Assembly (NCBI GenBank): GCA_000472185.1
Contig: AVDB01000004.1
Location: 276,700-340,699 of the forward strand
Length of the DNA: 64,000 bases
From: Rhodobacteraceae bacterium HIMB11
GTDB lineage: Bacteria > Pseudomonadota > Alphaproteobacteria > Rhodobacterales > Rhodobacteraceae
Direction of reading: 5' to 3'
A program made the translations under genes and the position numbers. Positions 27,970 through 37,385 of the stretch are shown piece by piece; the first letter of the stretch is position 1, and every line of letters begins with the position of its first letter. The notes under the pieces are model-generated. The model had not been told where the DNA came from and made no database searches. It saw only the letters and a list, made by a program, of their open reading frames with translations.

Positions 27970-28622
27970 TACTGTCTACTCCTTAATATTGCTTCCGCGC
28001 GGGCGAAATCCTCTGGGTAGGTGACCTTTAGGTTACCTTCACAGCCCTGCGTGATGGCCACATCCATCCCTGCGCGCCGTGCAATTTCAACGTCATCTGC
28101 GGCGGGCACGCTATTGGTCTGATGCGCGTTTAGGATTTTGCTAAATGCAAATCCTTGTGGTGTTTGTGCGCGGAATAATCCGCTGCGATCACGCGTTCCG
28201 GTAACCAATCCGTTTGCGCCCGTCCACAGCGCATCCGTGACAGGCAGGGCAGGCGCCGCCGCCTCATGTGTGGCTAGCGCGTGGATGACATCAGAAATCA
28301 CCGCGTCACTGATTGTGGCGCGTGCGGCGTCGTGGATAAGAACATGACCAGGCGCATCAGATACCAGCGCATCCAATCCATTTTTTACAGACGCATCGCG
28401 CGTGGCGCCCCCTGTGGTCAAGATCACATCGTTTAAATCGGCGGTTTCGATATCATCAGGATGCAAAACAACACAGATTTTGTCGATGTCTGGGTGATTG
28501 CGAAAGGCGTCCAATGTCCAATCAATCACGCGCCGCCCCAAGAGTGGGTGCCACTGTTTCGGCAGGGCGCTGCCCGCGCGGGTGCCGCGTCCTGCGGCAA
28601 CAATGATGGCGGCAATTGTCAT
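27969..28622 (-). CDS. ispD: 2-C-methyl-D-erythritol 4-phosphate cytidylyltransferase
   Basis: It attaches CMP from CTP to MEP, two steps before ispF in the same pathway. The 217-residue protein begins [22 protein letters not shown], the nucleotide-binding signature with the conserved Gly, Arg and Lys residues. [11 protein letters not shown] is near 98 and [12 protein letters not shown] near 145. The frame is open to 28655. The ATG at 28622 is preferred since it gives the family N-terminus and follows GAAAGGA. It is divergent from dusB across about 160 bp. Confidence 0.95.
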   Translation of the reverse strand: MTIAAIIVAAGRGTRAGSALPKQWHPLLGRRVIDWTLDAFRNHPDIDKICVVLHPDDIETADLNDVILTTGGATRDASVKNGLDALVSDAPGHVLIHDAARATISDAVISDVIHALATHEAAAPALPVTDALWTGANGLVTGTRDRSGLFRAQTPQGFAFSKILNAHQTNSVPAADDVEIARRAGMDVAITQGCEGNLKVTYPEDFARAEAILRSRQ

Positions 28623-28783
28623 GTTTTTAGTCCTTTCATTGATGTCTAGTCGCAAGGGTTTGCAATTGCAATGGGGAGAGGGGTGCGCTGAATATGCCTA
28701 AAATATAGGCGATGTATATTTATTGCCCCTATTTTGTGCGATTTGTCATTGTCATGGGGCGTTATGCATGGATAAGAATACCT

Positions 28784-29758
28784 ATGAGCATTGATTTAGG
28801 ATCAACGCAGCTGTCGCTGCCTGTGTTTTTGGCGCCCTTGGCGGGGATCACCGATTTGCCCTTTCGCAATTTGGTGCAATCCTTTGGCGCGGGGTTGGTG
28901 GTCAGTGAAATGATCGCATCCCAAGAGATGGTCGAGGCGAAATATTCTGCACGCGATAAGGCTGAATTGGGGTTGGGTGTTGAAAACACCTCGGTTCAAA
29001 TTGCGGGCCGTGATCCCTATTGGATGTCAGAGGCCGCAAGATTGATTGCGGATCAGGGCGCGCGGGTGATTGATATTAATATGGGATGTCCTGCGAAAAA
29101 GGTTGTGAACGGCTATTCTGGATCGGCCTTGATGCGCGATTTGGATCATGCGCTCAGTTTGATTGAGGCGGTGGTAATGGCCGTGGATGTGCCCGTCACA
29201 TTGAAAACACGATTAGGATGGGATGACACATTGGTGAACGCGCCCGAATTGGCACGCCGTGCCCAAGATGCGGGCATTCGCATGATCGTGATCCATGGGC
29301 GCACCCGTTGCCAGTTCTACAAAGGACACGCGGATTGGGCCGCAATCCATCGGGTGAAACAAACTGTGTCGATCCCTGTGATCGCAAATGGGGATATTGT
29401 GTCTAGTGATCACGCAACGCGCGCCATGGCGCAGTCAGGGGCCGATGGCGTCATGGTGGGGCGTGGTGCGCAGGGCCGTCCATGGGCCATTGCGGAAATT
29501 GCCCATGCTCTAACAGGATCTCCCATGCCCAACATTCCCAAAGGCGCGGATTTGGTGAATATGATCGCAGGCCATTATGAGGCGATTTTGGGGTTTTATG
29601 GCACCGAATTAGGGGTGCGCGTGGCCCGCAAACATTTGGGGTGGTACATGGATCAGGCAGAAACAAACCGCCAAATACGGCGCGCAATCTTAACTGCAAA
29701 TGATCCGCAGGATGTCTTTGACCGTTTATCAGATGCAATTTTACAGGAGGCCGCGTAA
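28784..29758 (+). CDS. dusB: tRNA-dihydrouridine synthase (NifR3/DusB type)
   Basis: This FMN enzyme reduces specific uridines in tRNA. The 324-residue protein has LAPLAGITDLPFRNLV near residue 16, the catalytic cysteine at 102 in NMGCPAKKV, and a C-terminal helical RNA-binding part. Historically called nifR3, it heads the ntr operon in Rhodobacter, as here. Its stop overlaps the ntrB start (TAATG). The frame runs up to 28712, but the ATG at 28784 gives the usual N-terminus MSIDLGS. Confidence 0.94.
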   Translation: MSIDLGSTQLSLPVFLAPLAGITDLPFRNLVQSFGAGLVVSEMIASQEMVEAKYSARDKAELGLGVENTSVQIAGRDPYWMSEAARLIADQGARVIDINMGCPAKKVVNGYSGSALMRDLDHALSLIEAVVMAVDVPVTLKTRLGWDDTLVNAPELARRAQDAGIRMIVIHGRTRCQFYKGHADWAAIHRVKQTVSIPVIANGDIVSSDHATRAMAQSGADGVMVGRGAQGRPWAIAEIAHALTGSPMPNIPKGADLVNMIAGHYEAILGFYGTELGVRVARKHLGWYMDQAETNRQIRRAILTANDPQDVFDRLSDAILQEAA

Positions 29759-30828
29759 TGCATGCCGCATTAGATACCATTTGGGTCTCGCTTCCCATTC
29801 CTGCGATTTTGGTGAATGCGGGGGATAAGATTGCCGAAATAAACCCCGCCGCCGAAGGGTTTTTTAATACATCAAACCGCGCCATCAACGGCGTTCCGTT
29901 GTTTGATCGTCTGATGGTGGATGCCCCGCTTGAGGCTGCGTATCATCGTGCCCGTGAACATTCCACACCGCTGTTTGTGAATGATGTGGATGTGGGCACA
30001 GGGGATCGTGCGCCCTTGCAGTGTAATTTGAAATTTGCCCCCGTTTTAGAACATCCTGGGTTTATGATCCTGCTACTTGCCCCGCGCGAATTGGCGGGAT
30101 GGATGTCACAAACCCAAACCGTTAAATCGGCGGCGAAATCCGCAATTGGTATGGCCGAAATGTTAGCCCATGAAATCAAAAATCCCTTGGCGGGGATTAC
30201 GGGGGCGGCGCAACTATTGTCCATGGGGCTTGAGCCCAAAGACCTTGAGCTGACCGATTTGATCGTCGAAGAAACACGGCGCATTGTGAAATTGCTTGAA
30301 CAGGTTGAACAGTTTGGAAATTTGCGCGAACCCATCCGACAGCCTGTAAACCTGCATGATATCTTGGATCGCGTGCGCCGTTCGGCCCTATTGGGATTTG
30401 GGGCGCATATGACGATCACCGATGAGTATGACCCATCCTTGCCCCCTGCCTTGGGGGATATTGATCAGTTGATGCAAGTGATCATGAACCTTGTGAAGAA
30501 CGCAGCCGAGGCCAGCCCGCAGGGCGGCACCATTCGCCTGCGCACCTATTATGAACATTCCTTCCGCTTGCGCAGATCGGACAGTGTGGGCCAAGCGCTG
30601 CCGTTGCAGGTCGAGGTTTGGGATGACGGCCCAGGTCTGCCCGATGAAATAAAGAATGACATTTTTGATCCCTTTGTATCGGGGCGCGAAAACGGAACGG
30701 GGTTGGGATTGGCGCTGGCGTCAAAAATTATTTCGGATCACGGGGGATGGATTTCTGTGAATTCCGTTCCGGGGCGCACAGTTTTTAGAATGTCTTTGCC
30801 CATGGCGACGACCCAGAAAGGAGCGTAA
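29758..30828 (+). CDS. ntrB: Nitrogen-regulation sensor kinase NtrB
   Basis: NtrB phosphorylates or dephosphorylates NtrC according to PII signals of nitrogen status. The 356-residue soluble protein has an N-terminal PAS domain (about 5-115). HisKA contains the phospho-accepting His138 in LAHEIKNPLAGITGAAQLL, and the ATPase domain has N, G1 and G2 boxes (NLVKNAAEA, VWDDGPGLP, GTGLGLALA). It overlaps dusB by one base and ends four bases before ntrC. Confidence 0.95.
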   Translation: MHAALDTIWVSLPIPAILVNAGDKIAEINPAAEGFFNTSNRAINGVPLFDRLMVDAPLEAAYHRAREHSTPLFVNDVDVGTGDRAPLQCNLKFAPVLEHPGFMILLLAPRELAGWMSQTQTVKSAAKSAIGMAEMLAHEIKNPLAGITGAAQLLSMGLEPKDLELTDLIVEETRRIVKLLEQVEQFGNLREPIRQPVNLHDILDRVRRSALLGFGAHMTITDEYDPSLPPALGDIDQLMQVIMNLVKNAAEASPQGGTIRLRTYYEHSFRLRRSDSVGQALPLQVEVWDDGPGLPDEIKNDIFDPFVSGRENGTGLGLALASKIISDHGGWISVNSVPGRTVFRMSLPMATTQKGA

Positions 30829-30831
30829 CAG

Positions 30832-32202
30832 ATGGACGGTACCGTACTGATTGCAGATGATGATCGCACCATTCGAACGGTTTTGACACAGGCCTTGACG
30901 CGGGCAGGGTGCAACGTGCATGCGACATCCAGTTTGACCACACTGATGCGGTGGATTTCCGAGGGCAAAGGCGACACCGTGATCACCGATGTTATGATGC
31001 CAGATGGCAATGGGATCGAGATGTTGCCAAAAATCGCCCAAGATCGTCCCGGCCTGCCCGTGATTGTAATTTCCGCGCAAAACACGATCATGACGGCCAT
31101 TCAGGCGAATGAGGCCAAGGCCTTTGATTACCTGCCAAAACCCTTTGATCTGCCCGATTTAATGACCCGTGTGGGTAAGGCACTGCAATCGCGCCGCACG
31201 CTGTCACGGGGTGGTGCAGAACAGGGGAGTGATGGTGCGGGGGATGGGGCCTTGCCTCTAGTTGGGACAACGCCGATCATGCAGGAACTTTATCGCACGA
31301 TTGCGCGCATCATGAATTCGGACCTGCCGATCCTTGTCGGTGGCGAGAGTGGAACGGGCAAAAGCCTGATCGCAAAACTGCTGCATAATTTTTCAGATCG
31401 CCGCAATTTACCCTTTGTTTCAGTGGGAGCGGACGATTTAACCGATCTTGACGGCCCTGCCAAAGTGTTGGCGCGGGCCAAAGGCGGCACAATTGTATTC
31501 GAAGAAATTGGTGATTTTCCCCCAAACGTACAGGCGCGTATTGTCACGATGATTGATAATTCGGGCGCGCATGCCCCGCGCGTTATCGGCACCCTGCAGG
31601 GGGATGTGCCAAGTGCGCTAAGCGACGGTTTGGTGCGGGATGATTTGTATTATCGCATTGCAGGGGCGACGATTGATGTCCCTTCTTTGCGTGAACGCGT
31701 CGAAGATATCGCACTCTTGGCAGATCACTTTTTGGCGAAATTGGATCGTGATGGCGCAAGCACCAGTCGACTGTCCGATGATGCATTGGACCTGATGCGG
31801 AAATATGTTTGGCCCGGAAACGTGCGGCAATTGGAAAATATCGTGCGGCGGCTGGGGTTGACGGCGCAGGAAACGCGGATTTCCAAAGTCGAGGTCGAAG
31901 CCGCCCTGCGCATGCAGCCCGAGGCAGATAAACTTCCTCATCGTGGTGGTGAAAAACTTAGCGCAGATGTTGAGCGCCATTTGCGTCGCTATTTCGATTT
32001 GCACGGTGGTGATCTGCCGCCGCCTGGATTACATGCGCGCGTCTTGCGAGAGGTTGAAGCGCCCATGATTGAAATCGCGCTTGATGCGACGGGGGGCAAT
32101 CAGGCGAAATGTGCCGATTTGCTGGGGATTAACCGCAATACACTTCGTAAAAAGATTAACGAACTCGACATAAAAGTCACGCGGCGGCGAAAACTGATGT
32201 AA
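30832..32202 (+). CDS. ntrC: Nitrogen-regulation response regulator NtrC lacking the GAFTGA loop
   Basis: The 456-residue protein has a receiver domain with Asp53 as the phosphorylation site. An AAA+ domain follows with Walker [10 protein letters not shown] near 169-177 and EEIGD in the Walker B position. The C-terminal Fis-type helix-turn-helix reads [22 protein letters not shown]. In ordinary NtrC the region after the Walker A has ELFGHEKGAFTGA, the sigma-54 contact. Here it reads [20 protein letters not shown] and the loop is missing. The NtrC of Rhodobacter capsulatus also lacks it and works with the housekeeping sigma factor, so the same is inferred here. Confidence 0.94.
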   Translation: MDGTVLIADDDRTIRTVLTQALTRAGCNVHATSSLTTLMRWISEGKGDTVITDVMMPDGNGIEMLPKIAQDRPGLPVIVISAQNTIMTAIQANEAKAFDYLPKPFDLPDLMTRVGKALQSRRTLSRGGAEQGSDGAGDGALPLVGTTPIMQELYRTIARIMNSDLPILVGGESGTGKSLIAKLLHNFSDRRNLPFVSVGADDLTDLDGPAKVLARAKGGTIVFEEIGDFPPNVQARIVTMIDNSGAHAPRVIGTLQGDVPSALSDGLVRDDLYYRIAGATIDVPSLRERVEDIALLADHFLAKLDRDGASTSRLSDDALDLMRKYVWPGNVRQLENIVRRLGLTAQETRISKVEVEAALRMQPEADKLPHRGGEKLSADVERHLRRYFDLHGGDLPPPGLHARVLREVEAPMIEIALDATGGNQAKCADLLGINRNTLRKKINELDIKVTRRRKLM

Positions 32203-32267
32203 TTCCGCAACAACTGTGTTACATAGACGACAGGCGGCGGTTCACGTAAGGCGTCTGGGGAGGTGCA

Positions 32268-34529
32268 TTGGCTGATAAACTGCGGAATAGCCGTTGGATT
32301 AGGTATTCCAACCTGCGCAAATTGAAGCGTCTGCAGAGCTATTTTACCTTTATTATGATCGTGTTAGGGCCCGTTCTTGCGGTGGTCACTTACCTTTTGC
32401 TGGGGCCTCTTGATACGGGGTCACGTGGCACGGCACTGCGCATTATTTTGATGTGTGATTTGGTCTATGTCCTGCTGATCATCGGGCTGCTGTTTCAACG
32501 CATTATGGCTATTATCGCACAGCGGCGGCGAAAATCCGCTGGTTCGCAATTGCATCTGCGTCTCACAGGGTTTTTCACGCTGATGTCACTGGTTCCGACG
32601 ATCACGGTCGCCGTGTTTGCAACCATTTCAATCAACATGGGATTTGAGGCATGGTTTTCCGATCGCGTTCAAAACGTGATCCGCGTGTCACTGGATGCGG
32701 CACAAGCCTATGAATTTGAACAAACGTCAGGCCTGCGCGAAGATGCAAAATCACTGGGTCGTCGCCTAGAACAGGTGAAAGCAGGACAGCGCATTGAAGA
32801 TCCAGGTGCCATCCGACAGGAATTGGACCGTGGGCAGCAATCCATTCAACGCGGATTGAAAGAGGCCTTTGTCATCACGGGCGATGGGACACTGCGCCTG
32901 CGGGGATTTCGCAGTTACAAATTCGACTATGAAATGCCACCGCCGCAGGCCTTTGATTTGGCGTTTGAGGATGTGCACATAATCCGTGATTACGAAAACA
33001 ACGAACTACGTGCATTGGTGGCGTTGCGCGGATTTGGAGATCAGTATCTATATGTCACGCGCGAGGTTGATGGCGTGCTTTTGGGCCTATTGGATCAAAC
33101 GCAGCAAACCGCGCGACTTTATCAACAGCTTGAACAAGATCGCGATTTGTATTTGTTCAACTTTGGTCTTTTGTATCTGGCCTTTGCAGTGTTGCTTATC
33201 GTGTCCTCCGCTCTTCTATCGCTTTGGTTTGCCGAACGTTTGTCGCGCCCCATCGGGCGCTTGGTGGGTGCGGCGCAGCGTGTTGGGGATGGTGAGTTAG
33301 AGACCCAAGTTGTTGAAGAAGAAGGCGACGATGAAATCGCGCGGCTAAGCGTGTATTTCAACAAAATGACCCGTCAGCTGAAAGGGCAGCGCGACAGGCT
33401 GCTGGAAAATACCGCACAGATCGAAGAACGCCGCCGCCTGTTTGATTCTGTTCTATCATCTGTAACCTCGGGTGTTGTTGGATTGGACGCACAGGGCCGT
33501 GTAAGTTTCGTCAACAGATCGGCGCGCCGCTTGCTTGGCTGGGCCGTGGGGGAACACAAACAACATCATCTTGAGGTGGTTGTTCCCGAATTTTCCCCCT
33601 TGTTTGCCCGACTGAAAGACAGTGGGAACGACAGTGTTCAAGATGAAGTCAAGGTTGTCAGAGGGGGGCGATTGGAAAATTTGCTGGTCCGCGTCGCACC
33701 GCGCACATCCGAAGGTGGCGCATTAGAAGGCTATGTTATCGCCTTTGATGACGTGACGGATTTGGTGGCGGCGCAACGTTCGGCAGCATGGGGGGATGTT
33801 GCCCGTCGCATTGCCCATGAGATCAAAAACCCACTAACGCCCATCCAACTGTCCGCGGAACGCATTCGCCGAAAATTCAGCCCGAAATTGGCTACGGATG
33901 CCGATGATTTGGATCGCATGACACAGGTGATCGTGCGGCAAACGAATGATCTGCGCCGCATTGTCGATGAATTTTCAAAATTCGCCCGCATGCCAGAGGC
34001 AATAAAACAGCGCGAAGACATTGTCTCCATCCTAAATCAGGCGGTGACATTACAGCAGGCAGGCCAACCCGATGTGGCATTTCATATCGATATCCCAGAT
34101 CAGGTGATCCCCCTAAGCCTGGATGCGACTATGATTTCGCAGGCGCTGACAAACCTAATTAAAAACGCAGGAGAAGCCATTGAAACCCTTATTGAAAAGG
34201 GTGTTTCAATGGATTTGAAGCCAGCGATTGCAATTTCATTGACGGATCAGGACACACAGGTGTCCATTACGATCAGCGACAATGGAATAGGACTTCCACA
34301 AGATCGAGCCAAACTGTTTGAACCCTATGTCACCACACGGGACAAGGGGACAGGTCTTGGCCTGCCGATTGTGAAGAAAATCATCGAAGAGCACGGAGGG
34401 GTGCTTCGCTTGGATGATGCAGAACCCATTGGTGACACGCAGCATGTTGGTGCTGCTGCCACCATCGAATTGCCCAAACTACAAGCCGAGGATGCGGGGC
34501 GTAAAAGTAAAAAGGTGCACGAGCAATGA
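32268..34529 (+). CDS. ntrY: Nitrogen-regulation sensor kinase NtrY
   Basis: NtrY is a membrane-bound kinase paired with NtrX; in relatives it responds to nitrogen or redox state. The 753-residue protein has three membrane helices before residue 130, a periplasmic domain (about 130-285) and a fourth helix near 292-320. HAMP, PAS, HisKA with His517 in RIAHEIKNPLTPIQ, and an ATPase domain follow. It starts with TTG at 32268, preceded by GGGGAGGTG. It overlaps ntrX by four bases, so kinase and regulator are co-translated. Confidence 0.94.
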   Translation: MADKLRNSRWIRYSNLRKLKRLQSYFTFIMIVLGPVLAVVTYLLLGPLDTGSRGTALRIILMCDLVYVLLIIGLLFQRIMAIIAQRRRKSAGSQLHLRLTGFFTLMSLVPTITVAVFATISINMGFEAWFSDRVQNVIRVSLDAAQAYEFEQTSGLREDAKSLGRRLEQVKAGQRIEDPGAIRQELDRGQQSIQRGLKEAFVITGDGTLRLRGFRSYKFDYEMPPPQAFDLAFEDVHIIRDYENNELRALVALRGFGDQYLYVTREVDGVLLGLLDQTQQTARLYQQLEQDRDLYLFNFGLLYLAFAVLLIVSSALLSLWFAERLSRPIGRLVGAAQRVGDGELETQVVEEEGDDEIARLSVYFNKMTRQLKGQRDRLLENTAQIEERRRLFDSVLSSVTSGVVGLDAQGRVSFVNRSARRLLGWAVGEHKQHHLEVVVPEFSPLFARLKDSGNDSVQDEVKVVRGGRLENLLVRVAPRTSEGGALEGYVIAFDDVTDLVAAQRSAAWGDVARRIAHEIKNPLTPIQLSAERIRRKFSPKLATDADDLDRMTQVIVRQTNDLRRIVDEFSKFARMPEAIKQREDIVSILNQAVTLQQAGQPDVAFHIDIPDQVIPLSLDATMISQALTNLIKNAGEAIETLIEKGVSMDLKPAIAISLTDQDTQVSITISDNGIGLPQDRAKLFEPYVTTRDKGTGLGLPIVKKIIEEHGGVLRLDDAEPIGDTQHVGAAATIELPKLQAEDAGRKSKKVHEQ

Positions 34530-35914
34530 GCGATATTTTAATTGTAGATGACGAGCGCGATATCCGAGAGCTGATTTCGGAAATTCTGATTGATGAGGGG
34601 TACACAACCCGTTTGGCAGGCACATCCGAGGATGCCATGCACGAAGTTACATCACAGCCTCCGGGTTTGATGATTTTGGATATCTGGCTGAAAGACAGCG
34701 ATATGGACGGGATTGATATTCTGAAAAAGGTGAAATCGGACTATCCCGAAGTTCCCGTCGTCATTATTTCAGGGCACGGAAATATCGAAATTGCGGTCGC
34801 CGCAATCAAACAGGGCGCGTATGATTTTATCGAAAAACCCTTTAATATTGATCAGCTGTTGGTGGTTATTCGCCGCGCAATGGAAACATCCCGTTTGCGC
34901 CGTGAAAACATCACCCTTCGTCAAAAAGATAACCCTGTCAGTGATTTGATCGGCAGCAGCACGGGGTTCCGTGAGCTGGTTTCGCAATTGGATAAGGTGG
35001 CCAAATCAAACAGCCGCATCATGTTGCGCGGTGGATCGGGCGTGGGCAAAGAAACCGCAGCGCGTTACATCCACGCACAATCGGATCGCGCCGCTGGACC
35101 ATTTGTTGTTGTGGGATGCGCAACCATTGAACCCGATCGCATGGAAGAGGTGCTGTTTGGCCGCGAAAGTGGCGATCATAACGGAGCGCAAGGATTGTTG
35201 GAACAGGCCCATGGCGGCGTGATTTATTTCGATGAAGTGGCCGATATGCCATTGATGACCCAATCAAAAATCCTGCGTGTTTTGGTTGATCAAAAATTCC
35301 AACGTGTCGGAGGCAATGATCAGATCAAGGTTGATTTGCGCGTTCTTTCTTCAACCAGCTGTGATCTTGAGGTGGAAATAGCCGAACGGCGATTCCGAGA
35401 AGAGCTGTTTCATCGGCTGAACGTGGTTCCAGTCGAGGTGCCAACATTAGAAGAGCGGCGCGAGGATATTCCAAAACTGGTCGAACATTTTGTCGAACAT
35501 TTCAATCAAACCCAAGGGTTGAATATTCGCAAACTGTCTGATGATGCTGCGACATTATTGCAAACCCTGCCATGGCCTGGCAATGTTCGTCAGCTGAAAA
35601 ACGTCATTGAACGGATTTTGATCCTGTCGGATGGAACGGGTCCGATTTCGGCGGATGAAATCCCGACGGACACGCAAAAATCGGCAGGTGCGAATGATGG
35701 GGGCGGCATGTCGGCCAATTGGGCAACACTGCCACTGCGCGAGGCGCGAGAGGCCTTTGAACGGGAATACCTGATCACTCAGATCAACCGTTTCGGCGGC
35801 AATATCTCAAAAACCGCGAATTTTGTGGGGATGGAACGCTCTGCCTTGCATCGAAAACTCAAATCTCTGGGCGTGGTTTCAGGAAATAAATCAAAATCTG
35901 CCGAAGAGGCCTAG
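34526..35914 (+). CDS. ntrX: Response regulator NtrX lacking the GAFTGA loop
   Basis: The 462-residue protein has a receiver domain (Asp52 in LMILDIWLKDSDMDG) and an AAA+ domain with RGGSGVGKETAARYIH as Walker A and YFDEVADMP as Walker B. A Fis-type DNA-binding domain ends it (GGNISKTANFVGMERSALHRKL). Where sigma-54 activators have GAFTGA it reads GRESGDHNGAQGLLEQA, so sigma-54 contact is unlikely. NtrX proteins of several alphaproteobacteria share this. It follows ntrY with a four-base overlap and precedes trkA by 77 bp. Confidence 0.94.
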   Translation: MSDILIVDDERDIRELISEILIDEGYTTRLAGTSEDAMHEVTSQPPGLMILDIWLKDSDMDGIDILKKVKSDYPEVPVVIISGHGNIEIAVAAIKQGAYDFIEKPFNIDQLLVVIRRAMETSRLRRENITLRQKDNPVSDLIGSSTGFRELVSQLDKVAKSNSRIMLRGGSGVGKETAARYIHAQSDRAAGPFVVVGCATIEPDRMEEVLFGRESGDHNGAQGLLEQAHGGVIYFDEVADMPLMTQSKILRVLVDQKFQRVGGNDQIKVDLRVLSSTSCDLEVEIAERRFREELFHRLNVVPVEVPTLEERREDIPKLVEHFVEHFNQTQGLNIRKLSDDAATLLQTLPWPGNVRQLKNVIERILILSDGTGPISADEIPTDTQKSAGANDGGGMSANWATLPLREAREAFEREYLITQINRFGGNISKTANFVGMERSALHRKLKSLGVVSGNKSKSAEEA

Positions 35915-35991
35915 TTTCGAATTCGATTGACCGCCTTCACGCGATCTGACAAGGATTTGACTGCTTGGTTTCGTAGTCGAAGGACACTGAG

Positions 35992-37368
35992 ATGAAAGTT
36001 GTGATCTGCGGTGCAGGACAGGTTGGGTGGCAAATTGCCCGTCATCTGTCAGGAGAGCGCAATGATGTAACTGTTGTTGACAGTAACGAAGCCTTGGTGC
36101 GGCGTGCCACAGATACATTGGATGTGAACGGTGTATGGGGGTTTGCCTCATACCCAGATGTGTTGGAACGGGCAGGTGCCAGTGATGCGGATATGATCAT
36201 CGCGGCCACCCACTCTGATGAAGTCAACATGGTCGTCTGTCAGGTGGCGCATTCCATTTTCGGTGTGCCTCGTAAAATCGCGCGCCTTCGGTCACAGTCC
36301 TATTTGGATGCGATTTATTCTGATCTTTATCGTCGCGATCATTTGCCCATTGATGTTGTGATTTCCCCAGAACTTGAGGTGGCGGAGGCCGCGTTAAAAC
36401 GTCTGTCCACCCCTACATCGTTTGACACAGAAAGCTTTCTGGATGGGCAGGCGCAGTTGCTTGGATTTCGGCTCGATGAAAGCTGTCCCGTGATCAACAC
36501 GCCCTTGCGGCAATTGACAGATTTGTTTTCAACGCTGCGCACAATTGTGGTGGGTGTGCGCCGTCAGGGGGTATTGTTTGCCCCTGAGGCGGGCGATCAA
36601 TTGTTTCCCGGTGATGAATGTTACGTCATGTGCCATCATCAGGATCGCCTGCGCACCACTGAAATTTTCGGCAAATCCACCGCAAAGCAAGAACGCATTG
36701 TCATCATTGGCGGCGGAAACGTGGGACAACGTGTGGCCCAAGCCCTTGAACAAGATGATCGCCGAATGCGCATCAAGGTGATTGAGCGCAACCGTTCAGT
36801 CGCGGAAGAGGCCGCAGACGCGTTGGAACGCACAATCGTGCTGAATGGTGATGGCTTGGACAGCACCCTGTTGACCGAGGCGGGGATTGGCCGCGCCGAT
36901 GCGATTTTGGCAATTACGGATGACGATAAAACCAACATGCTGGCGGCCGTTCGTGCCAAATCCATGGGCTGTAAAATGGCCATTGCACTGATCAATGATC
37001 CAACAATGGTTTCTATGATGGGCACCTTGGGCATTGATGCGCATATCAATCCCCGTGCCACAACGGTCAGTTCCATTTTGCGCTATATCCGCCATGGTCG
37101 TGTGCGCGATGTGTATTCGATTGGGGATGCCGAGGCAGAAGTTATCGAAGCACAGGTTTTAAACACCTCACCCATCGCGGGGCAACGCATTCGCGACATC
37201 AACTTCCCCGAGGGTGTGTTGATTGGTGGGGTTTTGAAAAACGGCGAAATGGTGAAACCAACTGGGGGCCTAAGGATCGAAGATGGGGATATCCTTGCGA
37301 TCTTTGCATTGGCCAAAGACGTACCTGAACTGGAACGCTTGCTTCAGGTTTCCATTGACTTTTTCTGA
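35992..37368 (+). CDS. trkA: Trk potassium uptake regulatory protein TrkA
   Basis: TrkA binds the cytoplasmic face of TrkH and gates potassium import in response to nucleotides. The 458-residue protein has two RCK (Rossmann plus TrkA-C) units. The first begins VVICGAGQVGWQIARHLS at residue 3 and the second IVIIGGGNVGQRVAQALE near 233, each with the GxGxxG motif. It lies 17 bp upstream of trkH and downstream of the ntr genes, the usual order in this family. Confidence 0.96.
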   Translation: MKVVICGAGQVGWQIARHLSGERNDVTVVDSNEALVRRATDTLDVNGVWGFASYPDVLERAGASDADMIIAATHSDEVNMVVCQVAHSIFGVPRKIARLRSQSYLDAIYSDLYRRDHLPIDVVISPELEVAEAALKRLSTPTSFDTESFLDGQAQLLGFRLDESCPVINTPLRQLTDLFSTLRTIVVGVRRQGVLFAPEAGDQLFPGDECYVMCHHQDRLRTTEIFGKSTAKQERIVIIGGGNVGQRVAQALEQDDRRMRIKVIERNRSVAEEAADALERTIVLNGDGLDSTLLTEAGIGRADAILAITDDDKTNMLAAVRAKSMGCKMAIALINDPTMVSMMGTLGIDAHINPRATTVSSILRYIRHGRVRDVYSIGDAEAEVIEAQVLNTSPIAGQRIRDINFPEGVLIGGVLKNGEMVKPTGGLRIEDGDILAIFALAKDVPELERLLQVSIDFF

Positions 37369-37385
37369 TCGGCGCGGTTGTTGAT

